DNA of 64,000 nt from Polaribacter tangerinus (GCF_038024095.1 NZ_CP150668.1:1674001-1738000); one strand, 5' to 3'; shown: positions 8,695 to 18,215, numbered from the stretch's first letter. Notes: generated by a model not told the origin, from the letters alone. Program-made: numbers and translations.

Positions 8695-9549
8695 ATGAAA
8701 GGAATAGTATTAGCAGGAGGTTCAGGAACAAGGTTACATCCATTAACATTGGCAGTTAGCAAACAGTTAATGCCAGTGTATGATAAACCGATGATTTATT
8801 ATCCGATATCTACATTGATTTCTGCCGGCATAAAAGATATTTTAATCATTTCAACGCCACAAGATGTCCCTTTATTCAAAAAATTATTAGGTGATGGATC
8901 TAAAATTGGTTGTAATTTTAGATATGCAGAGCAAGAACATCCTAACGGATTGGCAGAAGCCTTTATAATAGGAGAGGAATTTATAGAAAATGATTCTGTT
9001 GCATTAATTTTAGGGGATAATATTTTTTATGGAACAGGATTGTCTGAATTATTAAAAAATAGTACAAACCCCGATGGAGGTATCGTGTATGCATATCATG
9101 TAAACGATCCGAAAAGATATGGTGTTATTGAGTTTGATGAGAATGAGAACGCAATTTCAATTGAAGAAAAACCAGCAATTCCAAAATCTAATTATGCAGT
9201 TCCAGGAATTTATTTTTATGATAATAAAGTGGTAGATATTGCCAAAAGTATTGTACCAAGTAAAAGAGGAGAATTGGAAATTACAGCCGTAAATAATGCC
9301 TATTTAAAACAAGGAAAACTTGCTGTAAAAATTTTAGATAACGGAACCGCTTGGTTAGATACAGGTACTTTTAATTCTTTAATGCAAGCTAGCCAATTTG
9401 TGCAAGTTATAGAGGAAAGGCAAGGTTTAAAAGTAGGGGCAATAGAAGAGGCTGCATACAAAGCTGGCTTTATTAACAAACAACAATTACTAGCCTTAAC
9501 AAAACCTTATTTAAAAAGTGGCTATTCTAGTAATTTATTTAAGCTCTAA
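8695..9549 (+). CDS. rfbA: Glucose-1-phosphate thymidylyltransferase
   Basis: A 284-residue nucleotidyltransferase that makes dTDP-glucose from glucose-1-phosphate and dTTP, the first step of the dTDP-sugar pathway. The N-terminal [20 protein letters not shown] is the canonical nucleotide-binding signature, GDNIFYGTG holds the metal-binding Asp, and [15 protein letters not shown] is the C-terminal signature of RmlA. Length is normal. Its stop codon overlaps the start of the next gene by one base (TAATG arrangement), suggesting coupled translation. Confidence 0.96.
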   Translation: MKGIVLAGGSGTRLHPLTLAVSKQLMPVYDKPMIYYPISTLISAGIKDILIISTPQDVPLFKKLLGDGSKIGCNFRYAEQEHPNGLAEAFIIGEEFIENDSVALILGDNIFYGTGLSELLKNSTNPDGGIVYAYHVNDPKRYGVIEFDENENAISIEEKPAIPKSNYAVPGIYFYDNKVVDIAKSIVPSKRGELEITAVNNAYLKQGKLAVKILDNGTAWLDTGTFNSLMQASQFVQVIEERQGLKVGAIEEAAYKAGFINKQQLLALTKPYLKSGYSSNLFKL

Positions 9550-10496
9550 TGAAAGTAACAGAAACTTTTTTAAAAGGTTGTTTTATTCTTGAACCTACTG
9601 TTTTTGGTGATAAAAGAGGTAGTTTTATAGAAGCTTTTAACAAGAAAACATTTCAAGAAAAAACAAGTTTAGAGGTAAATTTTGTACAAGACAATCAGTC
9701 TATTTCTCAAAAAGGTGTTTTAAGAGGTTTGCATATGCAAAAAGGAAAATATGCTCAAGCAAAATTAGTAAGAGTAATTCGTGGTAGCGTTTTAGATGTT
9801 GTGGTAGATGTTAGGCAAGATTCGCCAACTTTTGGTAAGCATTTTTCTATTGAATTATCAGGCGAGAATAACAAACAACTTTTTATTCCAAGAGGATTTT
9901 TACACGGTTTTGTAACTTTAGAAAACAATACTATTTTTTCTTATAAATGTGATAATTACTACAATAAAAATGAAGAAACTGGAGTTATATACAACGATAA
10001 AACTTTAAATATAGATTGGCGTTTAAAAGAAGAGGAAATTATTTTATCTGAAAAAGATAAAGAGTTAAAATTAGTTAAGGATTTTACCAGTAGTATTTTT
10101 AAAACTAATAAAACAGTATTAACATATGGTACCTTTGATTTGTTGCATTATGGCCATATTGAAATTCTAAAAAGAGCAAGTAAATTAGGTGATAAACTAG
10201 TAGTTGGTTTGTCAACAGATGAATTTAATATTATAAAAGGTAAAGAGTGTAAAATACCTTATTCAAAAAGAAAAGAATTTTTGGAATCATTAGAATTTGT
10301 TGATTTAGTAATACCAGAAGTCAGTTGGGAACAAAAAATTGAAGATGTAAAAAATACAAAAGCTGATATTTTTTTAATGGGAGATGATTGGGCTGGTAAA
10401 TTTGATTTTTTACAAGAATACTGTGAAGTAATATATTTACCAAGAACAGTAGATATTTCTACAACAAAGCTTAAAAAATCATTTAATAACAAATAA
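9549..10496 (+). CDS. Fusion: dTDP-4-dehydrorhamnose 3,5-epimerase + glycerol-3-phosphate cytidylyltransferase
   Basis: A 315-residue protein in one continuous frame with two enzyme domains. Residues 1 to about 178 are RmlC/RfbC: LRGLHMQKG has the catalytic His62, SYKCDNYYNK supplies the active-site Tyr, and ILSEKD the Asp near 170. Residues about 187-315 are a TagD-type cytidylyltransferase: VLTYGTFDLLHYGHIEIL carries the HxGH motif (His200, His203) and RTVDISTTKLK the ISTT signature. So one polypeptide would epimerise dTDP-4-keto-6-deoxyglucose and make CDP-glycerol from glycerol-3-phosphate and CTP. Both active sites look intact. The next gene is a CDP-glycerol transferase, the expected user of the second product. 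Both domains normally occur as separate proteins; this pairing is unusual to me. Confidence 0.92.
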   Translation: MKVTETFLKGCFILEPTVFGDKRGSFIEAFNKKTFQEKTSLEVNFVQDNQSISQKGVLRGLHMQKGKYAQAKLVRVIRGSVLDVVVDVRQDSPTFGKHFSIELSGENNKQLFIPRGFLHGFVTLENNTIFSYKCDNYYNKNEETGVIYNDKTLNIDWRLKEEEIILSEKDKELKLVKDFTSSIFKTNKTVLTYGTFDLLHYGHIEILKRASKLGDKLVVGLSTDEFNIIKGKECKIPYSKRKEFLESLEFVDLVIPEVSWEQKIEDVKNTKADIFLMGDDWAGKFDFLQEYCEVIYLPRTVDISTTKLKKSFNNK

Positions 10497-10504
10497 ATAA
10501 AAAA

Positions 10505-11653
10505 ATGATTCATTTATTTATTATCATTATTCGATTTTTTTTTAAACCAAACAAAAAATTTATTATTTACCATAGTTTTCCTAATTTTTCAGATAATTGC
10601 TTTGCTTTTTTTTGTTATGTTATTAATAATCATAAGCAATATAAAAATATATGGTTTATAACAGGTAGTAATAGAGAAAAATACAATCAATTAATTACAA
10701 ACTATACAACTTCTTCAAATTATGTAATTGTTAAAAAAAAATCGATACTTGGAGTTTATTACTTTTGTAAATCAAAATATATTTTTTTTACTCATGGTCT
10801 TTTTAATGAGATAAGCCTATCTACAAAACAAATAAATGTTAATTTATGGCATGGAATGCCACTAAAAAACATTGGGTATTTGGATCAAAATAATAGAGTT
10901 CCTAAATCTAATTTTGTAATTGCTACATCTAAGTTGTTTCAAAAAATAATGTCACAAGCTTTTTTAATAAAAAATGATAATGTATTGATTACAGGACAAC
11001 CAAGAAATGATTTTATTTTAGAAAAAAATTTTAGTCTTTATAATTTAACAGGAGAAGAAAAAATCAATTTTAATAAAACCGTACTTTGGATGCCAACCTA
11101 TAGAAAATCTAAGATTGGAGATTTAAGGAAAGATGGAGCAGAAGACCAAATGAATGATTTTTTTGAAGAAATTTTTTTAATCAAACTAAATGAATTTTTT
11201 AAATCTATAAATTCCAAATGCTTTATAAAAATCCATCCAATGGATTATTTAGGCATTACTGATTTTAAAACATTTTCTAACTTAACATTTTTAAATAATG
11301 ATAGTTTTGAACAAAAAGGGATTTCTTTATATTCAGTTTTACAAAATACGGATTTATTATTGACAGATTTCTCATCAATTTATATAGACTACCTTTTACT
11401 AAATAAACCAATTGGTTTTATTATTTCAGATTTTGAACAATATTCAAATTCTAGGGGCTTTGTTTTTGATAATCCCAAAAAATATATGCCAGGAGAAATT
11501 ATCTCCTCCAAAAAAGAGTTAATATTTTTTTTACAAAAAACATTATTAGAACAAGAAGATGATTTTTCAGAAATTAGAAAAAATATTAGAGATATTTTTC
11601 ATTCATTTGAGAATAATTTTTCTGAAAAAGTTTTTAATACTATTTTTAAATAA
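10505..11653 (+). CDS. CDP-glycerol glycerophosphotransferase family protein
   Basis: A 382-residue enzyme of the TagB/TagF family, which transfers glycerol phosphate from CDP-glycerol to a sugar or growing poly(glycerol phosphate) chain. Diagnostic stretches are VNLWHGMPLKNIGYL (catalytic His), FIKIHPMDY, and LLTDFSSIYIDYLLLNKPI (the donor-binding region near the C-terminus). The N-terminus is hydrophobic (IHLFIIIIRFFF), suggesting membrane association, as in the family. It follows the TagD domain by 8 nt. At this size it carries essentially one catalytic domain, without the extra N-terminal domains of long TagF polymerases, so addition of single glycerophosphate groups is as likely as polymerisation. 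From here the cluster becomes more AT-rich. Confidence 0.92.
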   Translation: MIHLFIIIIRFFFKPNKKFIIYHSFPNFSDNCFAFFCYVINNHKQYKNIWFITGSNREKYNQLITNYTTSSNYVIVKKKSILGVYYFCKSKYIFFTHGLFNEISLSTKQINVNLWHGMPLKNIGYLDQNNRVPKSNFVIATSKLFQKIMSQAFLIKNDNVLITGQPRNDFILEKNFSLYNLTGEEKINFNKTVLWMPTYRKSKIGDLRKDGAEDQMNDFFEEIFLIKLNEFFKSINSKCFIKIHPMDYLGITDFKTFSNLTFLNNDSFEQKGISLYSVLQNTDLLLTDFSSIYIDYLLLNKPIGFIISDFEQYSNSRGFVFDNPKKYMPGEIISSKKELIFFLQKTLLEQEDDFSEIRKNIRDIFHSFENNFSEKVFNTIFK

Positions 11654-12915
11654 TGAATATTTTTAAATCTTTGAATACTAACAATCAAATTATATTAAAA
11701 AATTTCTCGTATTTAACATTAATGAAATTTTTTAATATAGGTGTTAAAATAGTTTTAGCCGCGTATTTAATTAGAATTCTTGGAAGTGAAAAATATGGAT
11801 TAATTACATGGTTAGATTCTGTTATTCAATACTTTATAATGATTGTCAACTTTGGATTTAATATTTATGCAGCTAAATATATTGTAGAGAACAAAGATAA
11901 ATCAATAAAAATTAACGAAATAGTTTCCTCAATTTTTATTATAAAGGGGGTATTATTTATAATGTCTTTATTAAGTATTTTTCTTTTAGTAAATTTTGAA
12001 TCATTTTCAGCATATAAAACTTTTTTATTGTTATTAATGTTTGCAGGTATAGGAGAAGTGTTATTTCCGGTTTGGTATTTTCAAGGAATTGAAAATCTAA
12101 AACCAGCAGTATTTATTGTTTTTTTATCAAGAATATTTCTTCTTGTTGGAACTATAGTTTTTGTGAATTCAAAGTATAGCTTATTGTCTTATATAATTTT
12201 ATTTGTTATATCTTCAATATTAATTGGGGTTTCAGGAGTGTTTTATCTTTTTAAATATCATAAAATAAAAATAGTATTACTACCAGCTAATAAATTAATC
12301 CGCTATTTTAAGGAATCATTACCTTTTTTTATTGGTAGGTTTTTATCTTTAGTTTTTAACTTCGGTACAATTTTTTTTATTGGTAAATTTTGCGAATTAG
12401 AACAAGTAGCTGGTTTTGATTCTAGTTTAAAAATAGTAATGTTAGGTGTTATTCCTTTTGAAATGTTACAACAAGCTGTTTTTCCAACAATATCTAGAAC
12501 TAAAAATAAAAATATACTAAATAAGATAGTATATGCATCACTAATAATAGGCAGCTTTATTGGTTTAATAACATATATATTGTCTGATAGTTTAATGCTT
12601 TTATATGGAGGTAATGAAATGCTTGAGTATTCATCAGTTTTAAAGTTTCTGTCTATTCTATCACCATTTGTAGCATTAACATTTGTATTAGGTACTTGTT
12701 CATTAGTGGCGTTTGGTTACTATAAAGAATATAATTTTTCTTTAATTTTTACATCAGTAATTTATATAGTTATTTTACTACTATTATTTATGCTTGATAA
12801 GTTAAATTTTTGGAGTTTAATATACCTAAGAGTTTTTGGCGATGTATTAATGGTTCTAATTAGGTTTTATTTTTCAGTAAAAAGAAAAACTATAATACTA
12901 TTTAAACATAATTAA
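11653..12915 (+). CDS. Oligosaccharide flippase (Wzx-like)
   Basis: A 420-residue integral membrane protein with about twelve hydrophobic helices and no large soluble domain. The N-terminal pattern (YLTLMKFFNIGVKIVLAAYL followed by GSEKYGLITW) is typical of the polysaccharide-transporter branch of MATE-like flippases. The predicted role is to flip undecaprenyl-diphosphate-linked repeat units across the inner membrane. It overlaps the glycerophosphotransferase stop by one base and is followed with no gap by the polymerase-like gene, as expected for a Wzx/Wzy locus. Confidence 0.9.
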   Translation: MNIFKSLNTNNQIILKNFSYLTLMKFFNIGVKIVLAAYLIRILGSEKYGLITWLDSVIQYFIMIVNFGFNIYAAKYIVENKDKSIKINEIVSSIFIIKGVLFIMSLLSIFLLVNFESFSAYKTFLLLLMFAGIGEVLFPVWYFQGIENLKPAVFIVFLSRIFLLVGTIVFVNSKYSLLSYIILFVISSILIGVSGVFYLFKYHKIKIVLLPANKLIRYFKESLPFFIGRFLSLVFNFGTIFFIGKFCELEQVAGFDSSLKIVMLGVIPFEMLQQAVFPTISRTKNKNILNKIVYASLIIGSFIGLITYILSDSLMLLYGGNEMLEYSSVLKFLSILSPFVALTFVLGTCSLVAFGYYKEYNFSLIFTSVIYIVILLLLFMLDKLNFWSLIYLRVFGDVLMVLIRFYFSVKRKTIILFKHN

Positions 12916-14160
12916 ATGGATTTATACCAATTAATAAAAAAAAGTAAAGTATTTTCTTTTATAATTTTATTTATAATTCTAAAAATAGTTTTGGATATTA
13001 TTTCTTCCTTTTCTGATAGTGGAGGTTTTACTCTAACCCCTTATTTTAGGATAGTTTTATTACTATTTACTGCATGTTTTTTTATTTTAGATATTATTAA
13101 CATTAGGTTTCCTCTTAGCTTTAAGAAAAATATATCTTATCAAAAATTATTTGTTTTTGGATGGTTATCTTTTGCTAGTGTATCAGTGATTATAGGTTTA
13201 GTCAATAAAAATCCTATTTTATATGTTGCTACAGATTTTATATATATAGCTTTTGGAGCAACTTTATTTTTTATAATAGACAGTAACAAAGCTAAGTTTA
13301 TTTTAAATTATAGTAGATTTTATTTGTTTTCAATGCTTTTATTATCTCTAGGATATATATGTCTTTTTTTTAATATTAAAGCACCAGCTATATTACTAAT
13401 ATTAATGGCTATAGTTAGCTTTATTAAAATACTAAATGGTAAAACCATAAGTGCTATTTTTATACTAATACCTTATTTTCTATTAGTAGTTTCTACCAAT
13501 AGAACTCAGATTATTATTTTTTTTTTATTGTTTTTTATTTTCTTGTTAAAGAAAATTAGAACCGTTTATACAAGTAGAGCTGTTATCTTTTTTGGTTTAA
13601 TTTTTATGATTTTAATCTATCTGTTAAAAGAACAAATTTTGGAAATGGCATTACTCGTTATTAATCCTAAGGGTAATATTGGTTACAGAATAAATCAAAT
13701 TGCTATTATATTTAATAAGGGTATAGATTATTCTAATCCCTTTTTCATTTCAATAGTACAGAGAATAACTGAAGCCAAAATAGTTGTAAAATATTGGACT
13801 AGTGATATTTTTACCTTTATATTTGGATTAGGTTCTGGTGGTACAATTGATGGTAGTATGTTTTATAGTGATAGTTCAGTATTAAATTCATCTTTATTAG
13901 GTGCAAAAAGAGTCCATAATATACATTTATTACCATTTTCATTAATATTTAGATATGGACTCATAGGATTGATATTCTTTTTTATTTTACTTAGAATAGT
14001 ATATCAATCTTTTATAAAAGTATTAAATGAAGATAATAATATTGGAAAAATATTTTGGAACTTATTTTTAATATCTTGGCTAATATTTTCTATGCCTGCA
14101 TCCTCTTATTTATGGAGTATGCCTGTCTTTTGGATTAGTCTAGCCTTTACGAATAAATAA
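12916..14160 (+). CDS. Polytopic membrane protein, probable Wzy-type polymerase
   Basis: A 414-residue protein with about ten or more hydrophobic segments and no soluble enzyme domain. Sequence identity between Wzy proteins is low, so the call rests on topology, on a late extracytoplasmic loop (about residues 280-345) ending in VHNIHLLPFSLIFRYGLIGL, which resembles the HN-x-x-L/G-x-x-GL pattern of O-antigen polymerases and ligases, and on the position directly after the flippase. The gene is very AT-rich, as these genes usually are. Confidence 0.75.
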   Translation: MDLYQLIKKSKVFSFIILFIILKIVLDIISSFSDSGGFTLTPYFRIVLLLFTACFFILDIINIRFPLSFKKNISYQKLFVFGWLSFASVSVIIGLVNKNPILYVATDFIYIAFGATLFFIIDSNKAKFILNYSRFYLFSMLLLSLGYICLFFNIKAPAILLILMAIVSFIKILNGKTISAIFILIPYFLLVVSTNRTQIIIFFLLFFIFLLKKIRTVYTSRAVIFFGLIFMILIYLLKEQILEMALLVINPKGNIGYRINQIAIIFNKGIDYSNPFFISIVQRITEAKIVVKYWTSDIFTFIFGLGSGGTIDGSMFYSDSSVLNSSLLGAKRVHNIHLLPFSLIFRYGLIGLIFFFILLRIVYQSFIKVLNEDNNIGKIFWNLFLISWLIFSMPASSYLWSMPVFWISLAFTNK

Positions 14161-14177
14161 TTTAAAACGCTGCATAA

Positions 14178-15443
14178 TTGAAGTTTTTACATAAGAAAGT
14201 TATTAGCAATACTAAACAGTACTTAAAAAATAAAAATCTTTCGGCAACTAATTTTGTGTTTGTTTTTTTTTCTTTTTTTCCTTTGTTACCTTTTAAAATT
14301 AAAGGACTACCTGTTTTTGTATTTGCTTGCTTTGCTTTTTTTGTTTTCAAAAAGAAAGAGAAAAAATTTGATTTTATTTATTTAATAAATTCATTGTTAT
14401 TTATACTATATATTGGTAGTCTATTTTATTCTGAAAATATTCAATTAGGTTTATCATTATTAGAAACAACACTATCATTAATAATAATTCCCCTAATTTT
14501 TACCCTTTATTCTGGCTATAAAAAAACAGCTAAAACTATTCTAAGAGAAGAGTTTACATTTAAATATATATATATTATTTCTTCTTTTATTTTGTCAATT
14601 TTAATTTTTATTATTTCATTTCAGTATGGAAATTACATTTCAACAAAAATAGAATTAAGTAAATTTCTTTCAAGATTAAACACTGGTTTCTTTTGGATAA
14701 ATGAGCACCCTATATATTTATCAATATATCTTTCGCTTTCATTATTAATTATTGTTAGTATTTTTAAAAATTCTAAAATAAAAGTTTTACTTCTTGTAAT
14801 AGGTTTATTTCAATTTTTTATTCTATTACTTCTAAGTAGAAAAGGAGTAATTATATCATTTTTAATTTCTTCAATACTATTGTTTTTGATAACTCAAAAA
14901 AGAAAGAAAACAGGATTATTATTCATTATGTTTTTCTTTCTCATATCTAGTTTCTTCGTTTTTAAGTTTACACCAGATACAATTAAAAGGTTTAAAGAAG
15001 TTTTTGATATTAAGAGTTATAATAAAGTTGAAAAAAATTCTTCAACTAGTGTTCGATATGGTGTATATAATTGTGCATTAGAAAAAATTAGTGAATCATT
15101 GATGATTGGATATGGTATAGGTGATGTACAAAACGAGCTTCAAGATTGTTATAAGAGTAAATCTAAAGTTTTAGTAAGTGAAAATCTGAACAGTCATAAT
15201 CAATATTTTGGAATCTTACTTTCAGTTGGCGTCTTAGGTTTAATAATTTTTATTATTCCACTAGTAATTAATTTAAAATTGTTTTTCATTCGTAAAGATT
15301 ATTTAGCATTTAGTATACTTTTAATGTTTGTTATGTTTATGTTTTTTGAAAACATATTAGATAGACAAAGTGGTGTAATTTTATTTTCATTTTTATTTAA
15401 TTTTTATACATTTAAAAATTATAGCTTAAAAAATAATGAATAA
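14178..15443 (+). CDS. O-antigen ligase / polymerase family protein
   Basis: A 421-residue polytopic membrane protein. The stretch NSHNQYFGILLSVGVLGLII is the hallmark of the Wzy_C/WaaL family, in which the conserved His region helps transfer the lipid-linked glycan. The start is a TTG at 14178; there is no in-frame ATG near the N-terminus, and the frame before it is closed by the upstream gene. It overlaps the next glycosyltransferase by 8 nt. This is the second polymerase/ligase-like gene in a row: one may polymerise and the other ligate the chain to lipid A core or a protein. Confidence 0.85.
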   Translation: MKFLHKKVISNTKQYLKNKNLSATNFVFVFFSFFPLLPFKIKGLPVFVFACFAFFVFKKKEKKFDFIYLINSLLFILYIGSLFYSENIQLGLSLLETTLSLIIIPLIFTLYSGYKKTAKTILREEFTFKYIYIISSFILSILIFIISFQYGNYISTKIELSKFLSRLNTGFFWINEHPIYLSIYLSLSLLIIVSIFKNSKIKVLLLVIGLFQFFILLLLSRKGVIISFLISSILLFLITQKRKKTGLLFIMFFFLISSFFVFKFTPDTIKRFKEVFDIKSYNKVEKNSSTSVRYGVYNCALEKISESLMIGYGIGDVQNELQDCYKSKSKVLVSENLNSHNQYFGILLSVGVLGLIIFIIPLVINLKLFFIRKDYLAFSILLMFVMFMFFENILDRQSGVILFSFLFNFYTFKNYSLKNNE

Positions 15444-16527
15444 AGTATTAATCATAGGGCCATTTCCGAATCCTATTTCTGGAGTATCTTTAGCCAATAA
15501 AGTTGTCAAAGAGATACTAGAGCATTCAGGTGAATTTAATACAAGTATTGTAAATACCTCCTATCCTTTTTTTGAAGATTCTGTAGGTAGTTTCTCTGTT
15601 AGAAAGCTATTATTTTTCTTACGTTTAAACCTAGAGATTTTTAAAATTTTTAAAAGCAGTATTGTTTACATTACACCAGGTCAAACTTTTTTTGGAATTA
15701 CCAAATACAGCCTTTTTATATTACTTTCATCCATTTTAAAAAAAGAATTAATAATTCATGTGCATGGTAATTTTTTAGGAACACAATACAAACAACTTAC
15801 CGGACTTAAAAAAAAGATATTTTATTTTTTAGTCTCTAAATTTACAAAAGGAATAGTTTTATCAAATTCTCTTAAGCACAATTTATCTCCATTTTTAGAG
15901 AGTTCCAAAATTTTTGTTGTTTCAAATTTTGCTCAAGATTTTTTATTTGAGAGCAAGAAAGATTTAGATACTACAAAACTTAAAATAATTTTTTTAAGCA
16001 ATTTAATGGAAGAAAAAGGAATTCTATTTTTATTAGATGCTTTGAAAGATTTAGAGGACAAAAACATACTTTTCGAAGCCAAAATTGCTGGTAACATAGA
16101 TAAAAGTTTAGAAGAAATTATCTTTAGAAAAATAAAAAATTTGAGAAGTTCCTCCTATGTAGGTGTTGTTCATGATAAGGATAAGAGAAATTTGTTAGAA
16201 TGGAGTAATATTTTTGTATTACCTACGTTTTACAAAATGGAAGGTCAACCAATTTCTATAATAGAAGCACTAGCAACACAAAATGTTATAATATCTACCA
16301 GTCATGCTGGTATAATTGATATTATCGAAGACGGTTTAAATGGTTACATTGTTGTTCCTAAAAGCACTAATAGTATTCTTGAAAAGTTATTGTATTTAGA
16401 TCAAAATAAACATATAATAAAAGATATTTCTTTACATAATAAACATTATTTTGCTAATAATTATACAGTAGCTATTTTTAAAAAGAAAATTTTACACGTT
16501 TTAAATGCAAATACAAGAGTTAAATAA
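15436..16527 (+). CDS. Glycosyltransferase family 4 (GT1-type)
   Basis: A 363-residue GT-B fold glycosyltransferase. The N-terminal domain has GPFPNPISGVSLANK, the usual acceptor-side glycine loop, and a hydrophobic patch after residue 85 that may sit on the membrane. The C-terminal domain has LSNLMEEKGILFLLDAL and the nucleotide-sugar motif GQPISIIEALATQN (E-x7-E type). Sugar specificity is not readable. It overlaps both neighbours by 8 and 23 nt, so it is translated as part of the cluster. Confidence 0.9.
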   Translation: MNKVLIIGPFPNPISGVSLANKVVKEILEHSGEFNTSIVNTSYPFFEDSVGSFSVRKLLFFLRLNLEIFKIFKSSIVYITPGQTFFGITKYSLFILLSSILKKELIIHVHGNFLGTQYKQLTGLKKKIFYFLVSKFTKGIVLSNSLKHNLSPFLESSKIFVVSNFAQDFLFESKKDLDTTKLKIIFLSNLMEEKGILFLLDALKDLEDKNILFEAKIAGNIDKSLEEIIFRKIKNLRSSSYVGVVHDKDKRNLLEWSNIFVLPTFYKMEGQPISIIEALATQNVIISTSHAGIIDIIEDGLNGYIVVPKSTNSILEKLLYLDQNKHIIKDISLHNKHYFANNYTVAIFKKKILHVLNANTRVK

Positions 16528-17059
16528 ATTTAAATTACCTAAAAATTTTAGAGGTAGAAATGTATTTATAGTTCAGTTATGGTGGATTGTACAAGGAATA
16601 TTTTTTAGAATGTCGCCACAATTTATGTATGGTTTCAGACGGTTTTTACTTCGTTTATTTGGAGCAAAAATCGGTAAAAAAGTCATAATTAGACCTACTG
16701 TAAGAATAACCTATCCCTGGAAAATAGTTATAGGAGATTACACTTGGATTGGAGATGATGTTGTTTTATACTCTTTGGGAGATTTAGAAATTGGTAATAA
16801 TGTAGTTATTTCTCAAAAATCATATCTATGCACAGGTTCTCATAATTATCTACAATCAGATTTCCCTATTTTTGCAAAAAAAATAAATATTAAAGATGAA
16901 TGTTGGTTGGCAACAGATGTATTTGTTGCTCCTGGTATTACCATCGAAAAAGGAACCGTAGTTGGTTCTAGAAGTAGTGTTTACAATAATTTGCCTGGCA
17001 ATAAAATTTGCATTGGAAACCCTGCAAAAGAAATAAGAGATAGAATTAGTGAACAATAA
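16505..17059 (+). CDS. WcaF-like left-handed beta-helix acetyltransferase
   Basis: A 184-residue putative O-acetyltransferase. From about residue 60 it shows hexapeptide repeats (IGKKVIIRP, IGDYTWIGDDVVLYS, IGNNVVIS) of the left-handed beta-helix fold, and CTGSHNY contains the catalytic His typical of the WcaF/NodL group. IGNPAKEIRDR is the usual C-terminal end. The predicted role is acetylation of a sugar in the exported glycan using acetyl-CoA. It overlaps the GTs on both sides. Confidence 0.9.
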   Translation: MQIQELNKFKLPKNFRGRNVFIVQLWWIVQGIFFRMSPQFMYGFRRFLLRLFGAKIGKKVIIRPTVRITYPWKIVIGDYTWIGDDVVLYSLGDLEIGNNVVISQKSYLCTGSHNYLQSDFPIFAKKINIKDECWLATDVFVAPGITIEKGTVVGSRSSVYNNLPGNKICIGNPAKEIRDRISEQ

Positions 17060-18215
17060 AAAAAACATTTTAATAATTTCCCCGTTTTTTTATCCAGAAC
17101 CCATATCTACTGGAAAATTTAACACAGATTTTGCTATTGCACTTAAAAATGAAGGTCATCATGTAAACGTACTATGTTATCATCCCTTTTATCCCAATTG
17201 GGTTATAAAAAAAAATAGCAAAAAACTTAAAGGTATTAAAATTATTAGAGGGGGAAAATTTTTATGGTTTTCTAAAAACACATTCGTAAGAAGGTTTATT
17301 TTAGAGCTTAGTTTTATGTTTTTTATTGTAAAGAACATAAAAAAATATAAAAATAACACAGATGTTATTATACCTGTTTTTCCACCTAGCTTTGCCTTTT
17401 TTGCAATTGTACCCTTTTTATCAAAAAAAATAAAAAAGGTAGGAATGGTTCATGATTTACAAGAAATTTATTCAGAGGATAAAAAAGGATTTTTGTATAA
17501 GATAATTCAATATTTTATACATAAAATTGAAAAGAGATGTTACAATAGTTGCCATAAACTAATTTTTCTTTCAAATGAAATGTGTAGTGAAGCAAAAAGA
17601 CTCTATGGTTTAAAAAATACTATAATAGAAGTTCAATACCCTTTTATAACTCTTAAAAATAGTATTACAAACGATTTAGACGCAATATTTAACAAAAAGA
17701 ATATCAATATTGTTTATTCGGGGGCTTTGGGTGAAAAACAAAACCCAGAAAAATTATATAATTTTTTTTTAGAAGCCTCATCAAAAATAGAAAACACTAT
17801 TTTTCATTTCTTTTCTGAAGGAGAGGTGTTTAATTCATTAAAAAATTCTAACTCTAACTCAAAAATACAATTTCATAAATTGGTGGATATTAAAAATTTA
17901 GAAGAATTGTACCAAAAAAGTGATATACAAATTATACCGCAAAAGGAAAATACCTCAAAAGGTTCTTTGCCATCTAAACTACCCAATTTATTGAGTTCTC
18001 AATGTAAAATACTGTTAATTACTGATCAAGGTAGTGAGCTTGAACATTTTTTTAAAAATAATAAACTAGAAAAAGCAGTTACCACTTGGGAAACAAGTGT
18101 GTTAATTAATTCTTTGAAACATTTAATAGATTTAGACGTTAATTTTGGACATCAAAAAAGCATTGCTGAAAACTTTTTTACCTTAGATAAAATGATTTCA
18201 AAAGTTTTGCGTTAA
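17049..18215 (+). CDS. WcaI-like glycosyltransferase
   Basis: A 388-residue GT-B glycosyltransferase. The N-terminal ILIISPFFYPEPISTGKFNT is characteristic of WcaI-type GT4 enzymes (a fucosyl- or related transferase in colanic acid synthesis), and the C-terminal domain includes VYSGALGEKQNPE and a Lys/Glu-containing donor site. The start is GTG at 17049, overlapping the acetyltransferase stop by 11 nt. The terminal EAL-type motif is weak, so donor specificity is open. Confidence 0.85.
   Translation: MNNKKNILIISPFFYPEPISTGKFNTDFAIALKNEGHHVNVLCYHPFYPNWVIKKNSKKLKGIKIIRGGKFLWFSKNTFVRRFILELSFMFFIVKNIKKYKNNTDVIIPVFPPSFAFFAIVPFLSKKIKKVGMVHDLQEIYSEDKKGFLYKIIQYFIHKIEKRCYNSCHKLIFLSNEMCSEAKRLYGLKNTIIEVQYPFITLKNSITNDLDAIFNKKNINIVYSGALGEKQNPEKLYNFFLEASSKIENTIFHFFSEGEVFNSLKNSNSNSKIQFHKLVDIKNLEELYQKSDIQIIPQKENTSKGSLPSKLPNLLSSQCKILLITDQGSELEHFFKNNKLEKAVTTWETSVLINSLKHLIDLDVNFGHQKSIAENFFTLDKMISKVLR

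Noticed and set aside
10259..10513. Minus-strand frame at the end of the RfbC-TagD gene
   Set aside because: It overlaps the TagD domain, whose motifs are clear on the plus strand; no recognisable protein on the minus strand.
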